A stretch of 64,000 nucleotides of DNA from Pantoea sp. Eser (GCA_009830035.1 SZZY01000008.1:124001-188000); one strand, 5' to 3'. Counted from the stretch's first letter, positions 33,757 through 44,879 are shown. A program made the numbers and translations. Notes: generated by a model from the sequence alone, not told the origin.

Positions 33757-35556
33757 TTATTTGCTGTCCTTACCGACATGCAGAATCGCGAGGAAGGCTT
33801 CCTGCGGCAGCTCAACGTTACCAACCTGCTTCATTCGCTTCTTACCGTCTTTCTGCTTCTGCAACAGTTTCTTCTTACGGCTGACGTCACCGCCATAACA
33901 CTTGGCGAGAACGTTTTTACGCAGCTGTTTAACCGTTGAACGCGCGATAATGTGGTTGCCGATTGCCGCCTGAATCGCAATATCAAACTGCTGACGCGGG
34001 ATGAGCTCTTTCATCTTCTCAACCAGATCGCGTCCGCGATACGGTGCGTTTTCACGGTGGGTAATCAGCGCCAGCGCATCGACACGTTCGGAGTTAATCA
34101 GAACGTCGACGCGCACCATGTCAGAGGCCTGGAAACGTTTAAAGTTGTAATCCAGCGAAGCATAGCCGCGTGAGGTGGATTTCAGACGGTCGAAGAAGTC
34201 GAGCACCACTTCTGCCATCGGAATCTCGTAAGTCAGTGCGACCTGATTGCCGTGGTAAACCATATTGGTCTGAACGCCACGTTTCTCAATGCACAGCGTA
34301 ATGACGTTGCCCAGATACTCCTGCGGCAGCAGCATATGACACTCAGCGATCGGTTCACGCAGCTCTTCAATGTTATTCAGCGCTGGCAGCTTAGACGGGC
34401 TGTCGACGTAGACCACATCGCCGCTGGTGGTAACCACTTCATACACCACGGTCGGTGCCGTGGTGATTAAATCGAGATCGTATTCACGCTCCAGACGTTC
34501 CTGGATGATCTCCATGTGCAGCATTCCAAGGAAGCCGCAACGGAAACCAAAGCCCAGCGCCGTCGAGCTTTCTGGCTCATAGAACAGCGAGGCATCGTTC
34601 AGGCTCAGTTTGCCGAGCGCATCACGGAACGCTTCATAGTCGTCAGAGCTGATCGGGAACAGACCGGCATACACCTGCGGCTTCACTTTTTTGAATTCTG
34701 GCAGCGCTTTGTCTGCCGGGTTACGCGCGGTGGTCAGGGTATCCCCTACGGGCGCGCCGAGGATGTCTTTAATCGCACAGACCAGCCAACCCACTTCACC
34801 GCAGTTAAGCTCGGTACGATCGACCTGCTTCGGGGTGAAGATGCCGAGACGGTCAGCGTTATACACCTGGCAAGTACTCAGGACCTTAATTTTGTCGCCC
34901 TTGCGCATGGTGCCGTTTTTAACCCGCACCAGCGACACCACACCGAGGTAGTTATCGAACCAGGAGTCGATAATCAGCGCCTGCAGCGGTGCTTCCGGAT
35001 CGCCTTTTGGCGGCGGGATGTCACGCACTAAACGTTCCAGTACTTCCGGGACGCCAACGCCGGTTTTTGCCGAGCAGCGCACCGCGTTAGTGGCATCAAT
35101 GCCGACGATATCTTCAATTTCCTGCGCCGCACGATCGGGATCGGCCGCTGGCATGTCGATTTTGTTCAGAACCGGTACTACTTCCAGATCCATCTCAATA
35201 GCGGTGTAACAGTTCGCCAAGGTCTGCGCTTCTACGCCCTGCCCGGCATCCACCACCAGCAGTGCGCCTTCGCAGGCCGCCAGTGAGCGGGAAACTTCAT
35301 AGGAGAAGTCAACGTGACCCGGGGTGTCGATGAAATTGAGCTGGTAAGTTTCGCCGTCTTTCGCGTGGTAATCGAGCGTTACGCTCTGTGCTTTGATGGT
35401 AATACCGCGCTCGCGTTCCAGATCCATAGAGTCAAGAACCTGGGTAGCCATCTCACGCGAGGTGAGGCCACCACAAATCTGAATCAGGCGGTCAGAGAGC
35501 GTAGATTTACCATGGTCGATGTGGGCGATGATGGAGAAATTTCTTATGTGCTTCAT
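33757..35556 (-). CDS. lepA: elongation factor 4 (LepA)
   Basis: This 599-residue ribosome GTPase has G1 [10 protein letters not shown]3 DTPGHVDF and G4 NKID. The LepA-specific C-terminal domain ends in [18 protein letters not shown]. The length equals E. coli. The 220 bp upstream carry no gene that I can see. Confidence 0.97.
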   Translation of the reverse strand: MKHIRNFSIIAHIDHGKSTLSDRLIQICGGLTSREMATQVLDSMDLERERGITIKAQSVTLDYHAKDGETYQLNFIDTPGHVDFSYEVSRSLAACEGALLVVDAGQGVEAQTLANCYTAIEMDLEVVPVLNKIDMPAADPDRAAQEIEDIVGIDATNAVRCSAKTGVGVPEVLERLVRDIPPPKGDPEAPLQALIIDSWFDNYLGVVSLVRVKNGTMRKGDKIKVLSTCQVYNADRLGIFTPKQVDRTELNCGEVGWLVCAIKDILGAPVGDTLTTARNPADKALPEFKKVKPQVYAGLFPISSDDYEAFRDALGKLSLNDASLFYEPESSTALGFGFRCGFLGMLHMEIIQERLEREYDLDLITTAPTVVYEVVTTSGDVVYVDSPSKLPALNNIEELREPIAECHMLLPQEYLGNVITLCIEKRGVQTNMVYHGNQVALTYEIPMAEVVLDFFDRLKSTSRGYASLDYNFKRFQASDMVRVDVLINSERVDALALITHRENAPYRGRDLVEKMKELIPRQQFDIAIQAAIGNHIIARSTVKQLRKNVLAKCYGGDVSRKKKLLQKQKDGKKRMKQVGNVELPQEAFLAILHVGKDSK

Positions 35557-35775
35557 TTATATGAATATCTTCGCATACAGAATCAGTTGAAAACCTGAGC
35601 ACAGACACATTCAGGAAGATCGCTCTTTACCCACAATCCTGTCAGCCTCATTAATGACGACGCATATTACACTGTTAACGCCGCGCATAAAAGAATGGAA
35701 CGTTGTGGAAGCGAAACAGAGTTTTGCCTAAGGGAGAACAGACAAAGGCCGCGGAGTGCACGGCCTGGAGATACG

Positions 35776-36240
35776 TTACGCTTCGCTTTCAACGCGCATC
35801 GCGTCAGGAGGTAACGCGATGTTCAGGATCACCGGTTGAAAGGCTTCGCGATCGCCCAGTTTCATCGAGACACCTTTGGCGATAATAAAGCCGCCAACCC
35901 CCCCCAGCAGCGCACCACAGGCGGCCGCCAGATCGCTGCTGAACAGCGCCTGAAACAGCCCTGCCACCACGAACAGACCAAACAGCGGCGTCATGTAGAC
36001 CAGCAACGCCGAGCCCAGCAGGCTGCTCTCGCGGATACCCAGTTCGATGCGCTGACCCGGCTGCAGCGGTTTGCTGCTGGCAATCTGCATTATGTGGGCA
36101 TTTTTCGGGCCGAGTTTGTTCAGCATGTGGCTGCCGCAGCCTTTACGCGCCTGGCAACTGTTGCAGGAGGTTTTCGCTTCAGTATGAAGAGTGGCGATCC
36201 CATCCTGCCATGCCACCACGGTGGCCCATTCTCCCATCAT
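35776..36240 (-). CDS. rseC: sigma-E regulatory protein RseC
   Basis: This 154-residue inner-membrane protein has an N-terminal cysteine cluster (CNSCQARKGCG) and two central membrane helices (about residues 72-120). It is the last gene of rpoE-rseA-rseB-rseC. It has been linked to SoxR reduction and thiamine synthesis in other enterobacteria. Its start overlaps the rseB stop. Confidence 0.93.
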   Translation of the reverse strand: MMGEWATVVAWQDGIATLHTEAKTSCNSCQARKGCGSHMLNKLGPKNAHIMQIASSKPLQPGQRIELGIRESSLLGSALLVYMTPLFGLFVVAGLFQALFSSDLAAACGALLGGVGGFIIAKGVSMKLGDREAFQPVILNIALPPDAMRVESEA

Positions 36241-37196
36241 TTTTGTGACCCCAGATCGATGCTGTCCGCAATGCGTTTTGCTGTCGAAGGCGGTAATTCG
36301 CCGACCACTGCAATCTCGCTATTATTATGCACAACCGTTTGTACCGTACGACGTCCAGTGCGCAATGTCTGGGTGGTACTGCTTTTATCTGCCGGAGTGA
36401 TATTAATTGCGAAGCTGAACAGGCCGTCGCTGTAGAGACGCGACTCCATATTTTTGTTCAGCGCTGGCAGCGTACGACGATTCTGCGAGACCAGCGTCAT
36501 GCCGGCGGGTATCCAGCCTGGCTGCCAGTTGAGCGTCACCGCATCCCCTTTCGGGACGGACAGCGATGGCGGCAGGTTCGCCTTCTCCAGCCCCTGCATC
36601 AGGTTACGTACCCCTTTATCCACCGCGAAGCTGATGAGGCGGAACTGCTCCAGCGTTTCACCATCGCGATCCAGCAGGTCAATTCGCAGAGGCAGCTTGG
36701 TATCCACATCCAGCCAGACTACATAGCTGTAGCGGGTGCCATCGCGTGACACGATACGCAACACGTCGCACATCTGATCGGCGATACGCGAGCGGCCAAC
36801 GGTAATGAAGTCGTAATCACTGCCCAGCTTGGCGAAATCCGCAAAAATTACCGGCGGCAGCGCATCAATAATGTGGTTACCGGGCAGCGAGAACGGCTCA
36901 AGGCCAGGTTCGAAGTAGCTGATATCATTGCCACGCTGGATCACTTCACGCCGCGCGCCGTCCATCTGCAATAGCTGAGCAAAAATACGCTCATCAATCA
37001 CAGCATGACGATAACGCAACGATTCAATGCCGAGGCGGGAGACGTTGATATAAGCGAATTCGTAGTTGAGGTTCTGACTTGCCTGCTCCATCTGCTCCAA
37101 TAACGCCCCAGACGCAGAAGGTTGCGCCGGGGCGGCAGATGACCACAACAGGCTGCCTGTCATCAGCAGGCTAACAGCATACCAAAGCGGCTTCAT
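36237..37196 (-). CDS. rseB: sigma-E factor regulator RseB
   Basis: The 319-residue periplasmic protein has a signal peptide (ending APAQPSASG). It binds the RseA periplasmic domain and lipopolysaccharide, delaying DegS cleavage. It is full length and directly follows rseA. Confidence 0.95.
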   Translation of the reverse strand: MKPLWYAVSLLMTGSLLWSSAAPAQPSASGALLEQMEQASQNLNYEFAYINVSRLGIESLRYRHAVIDERIFAQLLQMDGARREVIQRGNDISYFEPGLEPFSLPGNHIIDALPPVIFADFAKLGSDYDFITVGRSRIADQMCDVLRIVSRDGTRYSYVVWLDVDTKLPLRIDLLDRDGETLEQFRLISFAVDKGVRNLMQGLEKANLPPSLSVPKGDAVTLNWQPGWIPAGMTLVSQNRRTLPALNKNMESRLYSDGLFSFAINITPADKSSTTQTLRTGRRTVQTVVHNNSEIAVVGELPPSTAKRIADSIDLGSQK

Positions 37197-37198
37197 TA

Positions 37199-37852
37199 CT
37201 ACTGCTGCTGGAGTCCTAAGGATCGGTTTCCGGGAACATCGGCCTGTGCTTGTTTCGGTGCATCGGTTTCAAACTGCAGCTGATCGGCATGTAAACGGCG
37301 CTGCAGTTCATAATCCTGCAGCATCGCATTGACGCGACGACGCTGATCCTGAACCTGCTGATTAGCGCTGTTGGTATCAAACGCATCATAAGGCACGCCG
37401 AGGCTGACCGGTGAGGCTTTGCCCATCATCGGCAGCGAGTTAAACACCGGTGAATCAGAAGATTCAGCCGTGCCGCCGTTTGGCTGGTTGTAGTGCTGGA
37501 CGCCAACGATCACTGCCAGAGAAACACAAGCAACCACGCCGACCTGGGTTAACTGCGCTGCCCATGGATGCACTTTCTGCCAGAACGGCATTTTTTCCCA
37601 GCGGGAAGGTTCTGGCTGCGCTTCAGGGATCAGCGGTATAACAGTACGCAGCGGTTCTTTTTCGATGGCAGCGGCAACGCGCGCAGAGATATCGAAATGC
37701 AGGAACCCGCCAACATCGCCGCGCATGGTATCGCGAATCAGATGGTAGCTTTCCCAGCTTTTCTGTAGATCTGTATCCTTCAACAAGGCTGAGAACAGCT
37801 CGTTATCTAAGGTCTCACCATCCATTAAAGCGGAAAGTTTTTCTTTCTGCAT
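37199..37852 (-). CDS. rseA: anti-sigma-E factor RseA
   Basis: This 217-residue single-pass inner-membrane protein has a cytoplasmic sigma-binding domain (MQKEKLSALMDGETLDNELF), one membrane helix (about residues 100-117, VGVVACVSLAVIVGV) and a periplasmic tail that binds RseB. It ends in a Gln-rich tail like its homologues. Confidence 0.95.
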   Translation of the reverse strand: MQKEKLSALMDGETLDNELFSALLKDTDLQKSWESYHLIRDTMRGDVGGFLHFDISARVAAAIEKEPLRTVIPLIPEAQPEPSRWEKMPFWQKVHPWAAQLTQVGVVACVSLAVIVGVQHYNQPNGGTAESSDSPVFNSLPMMGKASPVSLGVPYDAFDTNSANQQVQDQRRRVNAMLQDYELQRRLHADQLQFETDAPKQAQADVPGNRSLGLQQQ

Positions 37853-37879
37853 GCCTATGTACCCTTCCAGTAACCGTTA

Positions 37880-38458
37880 TCACTGACGTTGGATAAGCGG
37901 TTGAACTTTATTATCAATGGCCTCTCGTGCACGGAAGATACGTGACCGAACAGTGCCTACCGGGCAATCCATAATGACGGCGATCTCTTCATAGCTCAGG
38001 CCGTCCAGTTCTCTGAGGGTGATTGCCATACGCAAGTCCTCGGGTAGCGCCTCGATGGTACGAAAGACAATTTGTTTCAGTTCGTCAGACAACATTAAGT
38101 TCTCAGGGTTCGAAATTTCTTTTAACGCACCCGCACTTTCGAAATTTTCTGCGTCAATCGCATCCACATCGCTGGATGGCGGACGTCGCCCCTGAGCAAC
38201 CAGGTAATTTTTCGCTGTATTAACCGCAATGCGGTACAGCCAGGTATAAAACGCGCTATCGCCCCGGAAAGAGTCCAGTGCGCGATACGCTTTAATAAAC
38301 GATTCCTGTACTACGTCAGGCACATCGCCCGACGGTACATAGCGTGAAACCAGGCTCGCCACTTTATGCTGGTAACGAATTACCAGTAAGTTGAAAGCTT
38401 TTTGATCTCCCTTCTGTACCCGTTCAACGAGGATCTGATCCGTTAACTGCTCGCTCAT
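37880..38458 (-). CDS. rpoE: sigma-E (RpoE)
   Basis: The 192-residue ECF sigma factor controls envelope stress. Regions 2 (DVVQESFIKAYRALDSFRG) and 4 (GLSYEEIAVIMDCPVGTVRSRIFRAREA) are nearly identical to E. coli. The start at 38458 (MSEQLTDQILVERVQKG) is chosen by alignment, although the frame is open upstream. A sigma-E-type promoter precedes it. Confidence 0.97.
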   Translation of the reverse strand: MSEQLTDQILVERVQKGDQKAFNLLVIRYQHKVASLVSRYVPSGDVPDVVQESFIKAYRALDSFRGDSAFYTWLYRIAVNTAKNYLVAQGRRPPSSDVDAIDAENFESAGALKEISNPENLMLSDELKQIVFRTIEALPEDLRMAITLRELDGLSYEEIAVIMDCPVGTVRSRIFRAREAIDNKVQPLIQRQ

Positions 38459-38538
38459 CCGAGGTAATGTCTCCCCAAATTTTTTATACTCGTAAAGTAA
38501 CTGCCAGCACATCTCAATGGTTCTGAGCAAGCATGCGC

Positions 38539-38566
38539 TTAGAGTTTTGATGTGGTGCGAAGTTCA
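38539..38566 (-). promoter_or_regulatory. autoregulatory sigma-E promoter of rpoE
   Basis: On the minus strand TGAACTT, a 16-bp spacer and TCTAA fit the sigma-E consensus. It lies about 80 bp upstream of the rpoE start. The rest of the 38567-38872 interval is AT-rich and holds the nadB promoter region; no gene is seen. Confidence 0.6.
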
Positions 38567-38872
38567 CTTATCGCCCTAGTATTTACCGCTCCGCTGGAGA
38601 TTACCCGGCTTGTTCATTTTCGTTCAGTACAGGGAGCGTAAATAGCAGGCAGAGTAACCTATGACAACGGCTTTTTCATCTTTAAATCCCTGCGCTTAAT
38701 GTAAGTTTGGTATAAAAAACACTTTTTTAAACCGGCCCGAATTTAACCTGCTGATGGTTAGCGACATTTAGCCTGACGCTACCCGGCGCGCTGAAAAATT
38801 GTTCAAAATACTTCACAACAACCGGCTTAACGCTTATGCTCAGGCCTATTCTTGTTTAGTAAATTAAACACA

Positions 38873-40495
38873 ATGACAAATGCAAATCCGGATTATAAGT
38901 GTGATGTATTGATTGTGGGCAGCGGTGCCGCCGGCCTGTCGCTGGCGTTACGTCTGGCCATACATTATCAGGTGCTGGTGCTCAGCAAAGCGCAGGTTAA
39001 TGAGGGGTCCACCCTCTATGCGCAGGGCGGTATTGCGGCGGTATTCGATGAAACCGACAGCATTGAGTCGCACGTGGAAGATACGCTGATTGCCGGCGCC
39101 GGCCTGTGCGATCGCGACGCCGTCTCGTTTATTGCCAGCAACGCCCGTCACTGTGTGCAGTGGCTGATTGATAACGGGGTCGCTTTTGATATAGATCCGC
39201 AGGCGGCAGGAGAGATGCGTTATCACCTGACCCGCGAAGGCGGTCACAGTCATCGCCGCATTCTGCACAGTGCCGATGCCACTGGCCGCGCGGTCGAAAC
39301 CACGCTGGTCAGTCAGGCGCTGAGCCATCCCAACATCCGGATCCTGGAACGCACTAACGCGGTCGATCTCATTCTTTCAGACAAACTGGGCCTGCCCGGA
39401 CCACGCCGTGCTGTGGGTGCGTGGATCTGGAACCGCAATAGCGAACAGGTGGAAACCTGTAGCGCCCGCGCCGTGGTGGTCGCAACCGGCGGCGCAGCCA
39501 AAGTCTATCAATACACCACCAATCCCGATATTGCCTCTGGCGATGGGATCGCGATGGCGTGGCGTGCCGGCTGCCGGGTCGCCAATCTGGAATTTAATCA
39601 GTTTCACCCGACCTGCCTGTTTCATCCGCAGGCGCAGAATTTCCTGTTAACCGAAGCATTACGCGGCGAAGGTGCCTGGCTGCTGCGTCCTGACGGCAGC
39701 CGTTTCATGCCCGATTTTGATCAGCGGGCTGAACTGGCACCGCGTGACATCGTCGCCCGGGCGATAGACCACGAGATGAAACGGCTGGGTGTGGACTGCA
39801 TGTATCTCGATATCAGCCATCAGCCGGAAGCGTTTGTCCGCGCTCACTTTCCGATGATTTACGACAAGCTGCTGACCTTTGGCTTTGATCTGACCAAAGA
39901 GCCGATTCCGATTGTGCCTGCCGCGCACTATACCTGCGGCGGCGTGATGGTCGATCAGCAGGGGCGTACCGATCTCAATGGCCTGTATGCGATTGGTGAA
40001 GTGAGTTATACCGGCCTGCACGGCGCTAACCGGATGGCGTCCAACTCGCTGCTGGAGTGTCTGGTTTATGGCTGGTCAGCCGCGGAAGATTTGATTCGCA
40101 CCCTGCCCGACGTCGAAGCGGTGACCGCCCTGCCCGGCTGGGATGAGAGCCAGGTCGATGATGCCGATGAGCGGGTGATCATTAAGCATAACTGGCACGA
40201 GCTGCGGCTGTTTATGTGGGATTACGTCGGCATTGTGCGGACCACCAAGCGCCTTGAGCGGGCGTTGCGCCGCATCACGCTGCTGCAGCAGGAAATTGAT
40301 GAGTATTACCATCACTTCCGCCTTTCCAACAATCTGCTGGAGCTGAGGAATCTGGTGCAGGTCTCCGAGCTCATGGTGCGCTGCGCGCTGGAGCGAAAAG
40401 AGAGCCGCGGACTGCACTACATCTGCGACTATCCCGATTTGTTACCCGAGGCGCTGCCGACCATCCTGACGCCGCCCGGCTACAGGAAAAGATAG
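38873..40495 (+). CDS. nadB: L-aspartate oxidase
   Basis: The 540-residue FAD enzyme performs the first step of NAD synthesis. The FAD-binding motif [17 protein letters not shown], the [14 protein letters not shown] segment and the [14 protein letters not shown] signature are intact. The start at 38873 ([13 protein letters not shown]) gives the E. coli length. Its end overlaps the 3' end of the convergent trmN6 reading frame. Confidence 0.96.
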   Translation: MTNANPDYKCDVLIVGSGAAGLSLALRLAIHYQVLVLSKAQVNEGSTLYAQGGIAAVFDETDSIESHVEDTLIAGAGLCDRDAVSFIASNARHCVQWLIDNGVAFDIDPQAAGEMRYHLTREGGHSHRRILHSADATGRAVETTLVSQALSHPNIRILERTNAVDLILSDKLGLPGPRRAVGAWIWNRNSEQVETCSARAVVVATGGAAKVYQYTTNPDIASGDGIAMAWRAGCRVANLEFNQFHPTCLFHPQAQNFLLTEALRGEGAWLLRPDGSRFMPDFDQRAELAPRDIVARAIDHEMKRLGVDCMYLDISHQPEAFVRAHFPMIYDKLLTFGFDLTKEPIPIVPAAHYTCGGVMVDQQGRTDLNGLYAIGEVSYTGLHGANRMASNSLLECLVYGWSAAEDLIRTLPDVEAVTALPGWDESQVDDADERVIIKHNWHELRLFMWDYVGIVRTTKRLERALRRITLLQQEIDEYYHHFRLSNNLLELRNLVQVSELMVRCALERKESRGLHYICDYPDLLPEALPTILTPPGYRKR

Positions 40496-41229
40496 AATGC
40501 CCGCGTCAGGCAACACCAGTCTTCGGAATAGTGGGTATCGGGCGCGCGAATGGCGAGACGCTCCAGCAGCGTTTCGCCGGCCTGCGGAGAGAAAGCCAGC
40601 AGCACGCGATGTGGCGGGCGATGGGCATATTCCGCAACGTCCAGCCGAAAACGTAAATGCCAGCCGTCAGCCAGCGCCTAGCTGATAAACGTTTCGCCGG
40701 TCGCGGTGGGCAGCACCACGCAAAACATCCCCTCTTCTTCAATCAGCAACGCCGTGCTGCGTAACAGGGTCTGATGATCGAGGGCGCTGGTCGCACGGGC
40801 GCTGTCCCGCGCCGCAGTGGAACAGGCTACGCCAGGCGCAAAGTACGGCGGATTGCTGACTATCAGCGAGTAACGCTGCTCACAGTGCTCTGCCCAGCGG
40901 GCGATATCATGCTGATGGATTTGAATACGCTGCGGCCACGGTGACTGCTGAACATTCTCGCGTGCCTGCTGCGCCGCCTCACTGTCTAACTCGACTGCAT
41001 CAATCTCAACCGGCAACGGCGTGCGCTGCGCCAGCATCAGCGCGATCAGTCCGCTGCCGCTGCCAATGTCCAGAATCCGTCTGACGCCAGCTACCGGCGC
41101 CCAGGCACCGAGCAAAATGGCATCGGTACCTACTTTCATCGCACAGCGATCGTGCGCGACAAAAAATTGTTTAAAGGTAAATCCGTTCTTGTTTAACTGA
41201 GGCCGCTCACGCGGCTTGTCGTGCATCAT
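40480..41229 (-). pseudogene. trmN6: trmN6 tRNA m6A37 methyltransferase with one in-frame amber codon
   Basis: This methyltransferase acts on A37 of tRNA-Val. Motif [14 protein letters not shown] and the catalytic NPPYF are present. After residue 183 (ATGETFIS) an in-frame TAG at 40678-40680 interrupts the gene. The same frame then continues for 66 codons ([16 protein letters not shown] to RAFYLFL) and ends at the expected C terminus with TAG at 40480. E. coli has Glu at the equivalent position (GAG to TAG is one change). No other damage is seen. The product is truncated by about 65 residues unless the amber is read through. Confidence 0.85.
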
Positions 41230-41385
41230 GGGTCGCTACCGTTTACTTTTTTTCTGCCGTGCGGCAGCGCATAAGTGTAACTTGACAGGTAAGGGAATTC
41301 ACGCAGCAGAGCATACCTAGCGGATCAACAGATGAAGATTATGTCTGAATCTGTCTATAATCAGCGCCCCAAACTGAGGTAGACC

Positions 41386-42714
41386 ATGACAGTAACCACA
41401 TTTTCCGAACTCGAACTCGACGAAAGCCTGTTGCAAGCGCTGCAGGAAAAAGGCTTTACGCGCCCAACAGTGATTCAGGCTGCTGCAATTCCGCCTGCGC
41501 TTGAGGGTCGCGACGTTCTGGGTTCGGCACCTACCGGGACCGGGAAAACTGCCGCCTATCTGCTTCCGGCGCTGCAGCACCTGCTTGATTTCCCCCGTAA
41601 TAAATCTGGCCCGCCCCGCATTCTGATCGTCACACTGACCCGCGAACTGGCGATGCAGGTCTCCGACCAGGCGCGTGAACTGGCGAAGCATACCCATCTG
41701 GATATCGCCACCATCACCGGCGGCGTGGCCTATATGAACCACGCTGAAGTGTTCAGCGAAAACCAGGACATTGTGGTGGCGACCACCGGTCGTCTGCTGC
41801 AATACATCAAAGAAGAGAACTTTGACTGCCGCGCAGTTGAAACGCTGGTGCTCGATGAAGCGGACCGCATGCTGGACATGGGTTTCGCACAGGATATCGA
41901 AACCATCGCGGCAGAAACCCGCTGGCGCAAGCAAACGCTGCTGTTTTCCGCCACGCTGGAAGGCGAAAACATCAAAGACTTCGCCGAGCGTCTGCTGAAC
42001 GATCCGGTTGAACTGGAAGCCGATCCCAGCCGCCGTGAACGTAAAAAGATCCAGCAGTGGTACTACCGCGCTGACGATCTGGCGCATAAAACCAAATTAC
42101 TGGTTCACCTGCTGAAACAGCCGGAAGTGACGCGCTGCATCGTGTTTGTGCGTAAACGTGACCGTCTGCATGAGCTGGTCAGCTGGCTGCACGAAGCGAG
42201 GATTCGTAGCAGCTATCTTGAAGGCGAGATGGTGCAGGCGAAGCGTAATGAAGCGATTAAGCGTCTGAGTGAGGGCCGGGTGAATGTGCTGGTCGCCACC
42301 GACATCGCGGCGCGGGGTATTGATGTTGAGGATGTCAGTCACGTCTTTAACTTTGATATGCCGCGCACCGCCGATACCTATCTGCACCGTATTGGCCGTA
42401 CTGGCCGTGCCGGCCGCAAAGGGATCGCGATTTCGCTGGTCGAAGCGCATGACTACGTGCTGCTGGGTAAAATCAGCCGCTACGTTAATGAACCGCTGAA
42501 AGGCCGCGTGGTGGATGAGTTGCGTCCTGAGACGCGCGCGCCGCACGCCAAAACCACCGGAAAACCGTCGAAAAAGGCGCTGGCGAAGCGCACTGAGAAG
42601 AAATCCAGCGAAGCTGAAAAACCGAGGGTGAAAAAACGTCACCGCGATGCCAAAAATATCGGGAAACGCCGCAAGCCGAGCGGCAGCACACCGACTAATG
42701 AGAATGCGGAATAG
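41386..42714 (+). CDS. srmB: DEAD-box RNA helicase SrmB
   Basis: The 442-residue ATP-dependent helicase acts in early 50S subunit assembly. The Q motif, Walker A SAPTGTGKT, DEAD (LDEADRML), SAT and HRIGRTGRAGRKG motifs are intact. A basic C-terminal tail (KKRHRDAKNIGKRRKP) follows. The length is close to E. coli (444). Confidence 0.96.
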   Translation: MTVTTFSELELDESLLQALQEKGFTRPTVIQAAAIPPALEGRDVLGSAPTGTGKTAAYLLPALQHLLDFPRNKSGPPRILIVTLTRELAMQVSDQARELAKHTHLDIATITGGVAYMNHAEVFSENQDIVVATTGRLLQYIKEENFDCRAVETLVLDEADRMLDMGFAQDIETIAAETRWRKQTLLFSATLEGENIKDFAERLLNDPVELEADPSRRERKKIQQWYYRADDLAHKTKLLVHLLKQPEVTRCIVFVRKRDRLHELVSWLHEARIRSSYLEGEMVQAKRNEAIKRLSEGRVNVLVATDIAARGIDVEDVSHVFNFDMPRTADTYLHRIGRTGRAGRKGIAISLVEAHDYVLLGKISRYVNEPLKGRVVDELRPETRAPHAKTTGKPSKKALAKRTEKKSSEAEKPRVKKRHRDAKNIGKRRKPSGSTPTNENAE

Positions 42715-42728
42715 ATCATCGCATGCAT

Positions 42729-42761
42729 AAAAAAATCGCCTCTGATGAGGCGATTTTTTTT
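42729..42761. terminator. bidirectional terminator between srmB and grcA
   Basis: The stem aaaaatcgcctc/gaggcgattttt has A and T runs on both sides. Confidence 0.85.
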
Positions 42762-42931
42762 GATTTAATCATCGGTAACAGGCAGTTGATGCCATTTTCA
42801 CTGCCTGACGGCGATTCGGCGATAACCGCTGCCGCACCGGCAGCCAATCTGCCTTCTATCTTATTAAGATTCTGATAAAAATTGCTGTGTGCGCTTTGCG
42901 TTAATTTTCGGCGCCGGTTAACTGATGTCAC

Positions 42932-43315
42932 TCAGAGACTTTCAGTAAAAGTACTGGCAATCACGTCGCGTTGCTGCTCTGGCGTCAGTGAGTTAAAACG
43001 TACCGCATAACCGGAAACGCGAATGGTCAGCTGCGGATAATTTTCAGGATGCTTAACGGCATCTTCCAGTGTTTCACGACGCAGAACGTTGACGTTCGGA
43101 TGCTGACCGCCTTCGACCCGCACCTGCGGTTTAATTTCTACCGGCACTTCACGGTAGGTGAATTCATCCAATTCGCTAAGCGCAACCACCTGATCTTCTT
43201 CATAGCCGCCTTTGGCACACAGGCAGCGAGCCTAGGCTTTCTCTTCGTCCAGCAGCCAGAAAGAGTTCAGCAGTTGGGGTTTATTAGTTTGAGTGATCTG
43301 GATACCAGTAATCAT
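42932..43315 (-). pseudogene. grcA: grcA autonomous glycyl radical cofactor with one in-frame amber codon
   Basis: This is a homologue of E. coli GrcA/YfiD (127 residues), which repairs oxygen-damaged pyruvate formate-lyase. The start at 43315 (MITGIQITQ) and the end ...FTESL give exactly 127 coding positions plus stop. Codon 28 (43232-43234) is TAG where E. coli has Glu (EKGEARC). The rest is nearly identical to E. coli, including the glycyl-radical loop RVSGYAVRF. Without readthrough only a 27-residue peptide is made. A downstream restart at [10 protein letters not shown] would lack the first 42 residues but keep the radical domain. Confidence 0.85.
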
Positions 43316-43390
43316 GTCAGCGCCTCCAGGGCAATGCGTGAATGAATCAAATTTGAGGCTCTGGTATAGCACTCTCCCGCGCCGTCAGCC

Positions 43391-43404
43391 TTGACCTGGG
43401 TCAA
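43391..43404. promoter_or_regulatory. FNR-like site upstream of grcA
   Basis: The palindrome TTGAC-CTGG-GTCAA lies 76-89 bp upstream of the grcA start. It differs from the FNR consensus by one symmetric base. grcA is FNR-activated in E. coli. Confidence 0.5.
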
Positions 43405-43559
43405 CTTTTACCCGCTGCAAACCGCCCATTTTCACTAACTGACTGATCTCAAACCGCTGCTGATATTAAATTTTTTTTGCATTATTAAAAATATTTTTGC
43501 CCTTCAGCTCAGATGCAAGAACGGCTAAGCTTACGGCACAAACTTTAAGGGAGTGGATT

Positions 43560-44240
43560 ATGGCTGAAAAGCTGACCTGGCACGACGTGCTGGCTGAAGA
43601 GAAACAGAAACCCCATTTTACCGAGACGCTGAAATTAGTGGCGGATGAGCGCGCTGCGGGCGTGACGGTTTACCCACCGCAAAAGGATGTGTTTAACGCC
43701 TTTCGCCTGACTGAGTTAGGCGACGTCAAAGTGGTGATTCTGGGTCAGGACCCGTACCACGGCCCTAATCAGGCGCATGGACTGGCCTTTTCGGTGCTGC
43801 CCGGCGTGCAGGTTCCTCCGTCCCTTCAAAACATCTACAAAGAGCTGTTGCAGGACATTCCGGGCTTTCAGAAGCCGGACCATGGCTTTCTCGAAAGCTG
43901 GGCGAAACAGGGCGTGATGTTGCTGAATACGGTATTAACAGTCGAAGCGGGCAAGGCCCATTCCCATGCGCGCTTTGGCTGGGAAACCTTTACCGATAAT
44001 GTGATTGCCGCGATTAATCAGCATCGTGAAGGGGTAGTGTTTCTGCTGTGGGGATCTCACGCGCAGAAGAAAGGCAGCATTATTGACCGTCAGCGCCATC
44101 ACGTATTGCAGGCGCCGCACCCTTCGCCGCTCTCGGCGCATCGGGGCTTTTTTGGCTGTCAGCACTTCTCGAAAACCAACGCCATGCTGCGTGAAGCCGG
44201 TCAGGAACCGATTGACTGGACGCCAGTACTGCCTGAATAA
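43560..44240 (+). CDS. ung: uracil-DNA glycosylase
   Basis: The 226-residue base-excision enzyme has the catalytic water-activating motif GQDPYHG and the [10 protein letters not shown] loop. The start at 43560 ([11 protein letters not shown]) has an aagggag site. It is intact. Its right-hand neighbour is grpE, whereas in E. coli ung and grpE are tens of kilobases apart. Confidence 0.96.
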   Translation: MAEKLTWHDVLAEEKQKPHFTETLKLVADERAAGVTVYPPQKDVFNAFRLTELGDVKVVILGQDPYHGPNQAHGLAFSVLPGVQVPPSLQNIYKELLQDIPGFQKPDHGFLESWAKQGVMLLNTVLTVEAGKAHSHARFGWETFTDNVIAAINQHREGVVFLLWGSHAQKKGSIIDRQRHHVLQAPHPSPLSAHRGFFGCQHFSKTNAMLREAGQEPIDWTPVLPE

Positions 44241-44251
44241 GCAGCAAGGCA

Positions 44252-44277
44252 CACGGCCGCGACACTACGCGGCCGTG
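44252..44277. terminator. hairpin between ung and grpE
   Basis: cacggccgcg pairs with cgcggccgtg between two convergent genes. No clear U run is present, so terminator function is uncertain. Confidence 0.5.
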
Positions 44278-44297
44278 GAAAGGATTCAGGCGTTAAC

Positions 44298-44879
44298 TCA
44301 GCCTTTAGCCTTGGCAACCGCGACCATCGCCGGACGCAGTAAGCGACCATTCAGCGTGTAGCCACGTTGCATCACCAGCATCACCTGGTTCGGTTCAAAC
44401 TCTTCAGACTCCATCATCGACATCGCCTGATGCACTTCGGGATTGAACGGCACGCCAGTTTCGCCCACCACTTCTACTCCGAATTTGCGGACTGCGCCGA
44501 GCAGACCTTTCAGGGTCAGTTCAATCCCTTCGATCATCGGAGCCAGCTGCGCGTCCTCTTTGTTCGCCACTTCCAGCGCACGCTCAAGACTGTCGATCAC
44601 CGGCAGCAATTCGTTGGCAAACTTCTCAAGGGCGAATTTATGCGCCTTCTCGACGTCCATTTCGGCACGGCGACGAATGTTCTCAATCTCAGCCTGCGCA
44701 CGCAGTTGTGCATCACGCACACCGGTTTGCGACTGCGCTAATTCAGCTTCGAGCTGAGCAATACGCTCATCACGCGGATCCACCTCAGCCGCTGTCTCCG
44801 CTTCCTGAGGTTGTTGCTGATCCTGCTGAATTTCGTCTGAGACTTGCTCGTTTGGGGTGTTCTGTTCTTTACTACTCAT
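44298..44879 (-). CDS. grpE: nucleotide exchange factor GrpE
   Basis: This 193-residue dimeric exchange factor for DnaK has a long N-terminal coiled coil ([38 protein letters not shown] in two parts) and a C-terminal beta domain ([16 protein letters not shown]). The start at 44879 ([12 protein letters not shown]) matches E. coli. It is under a textbook sigma-32 promoter. Confidence 0.96.
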   Translation of the reverse strand: MSSKEQNTPNEQVSDEIQQDQQQPQEAETAAEVDPRDERIAQLEAELAQSQTGVRDAQLRAQAEIENIRRRAEMDVEKAHKFALEKFANELLPVIDSLERALEVANKEDAQLAPMIEGIELTLKGLLGAVRKFGVEVVGETGVPFNPEVHQAMSMMESEEFEPNQVMLVMQRGYTLNGRLLRPAMVAVAKAKG

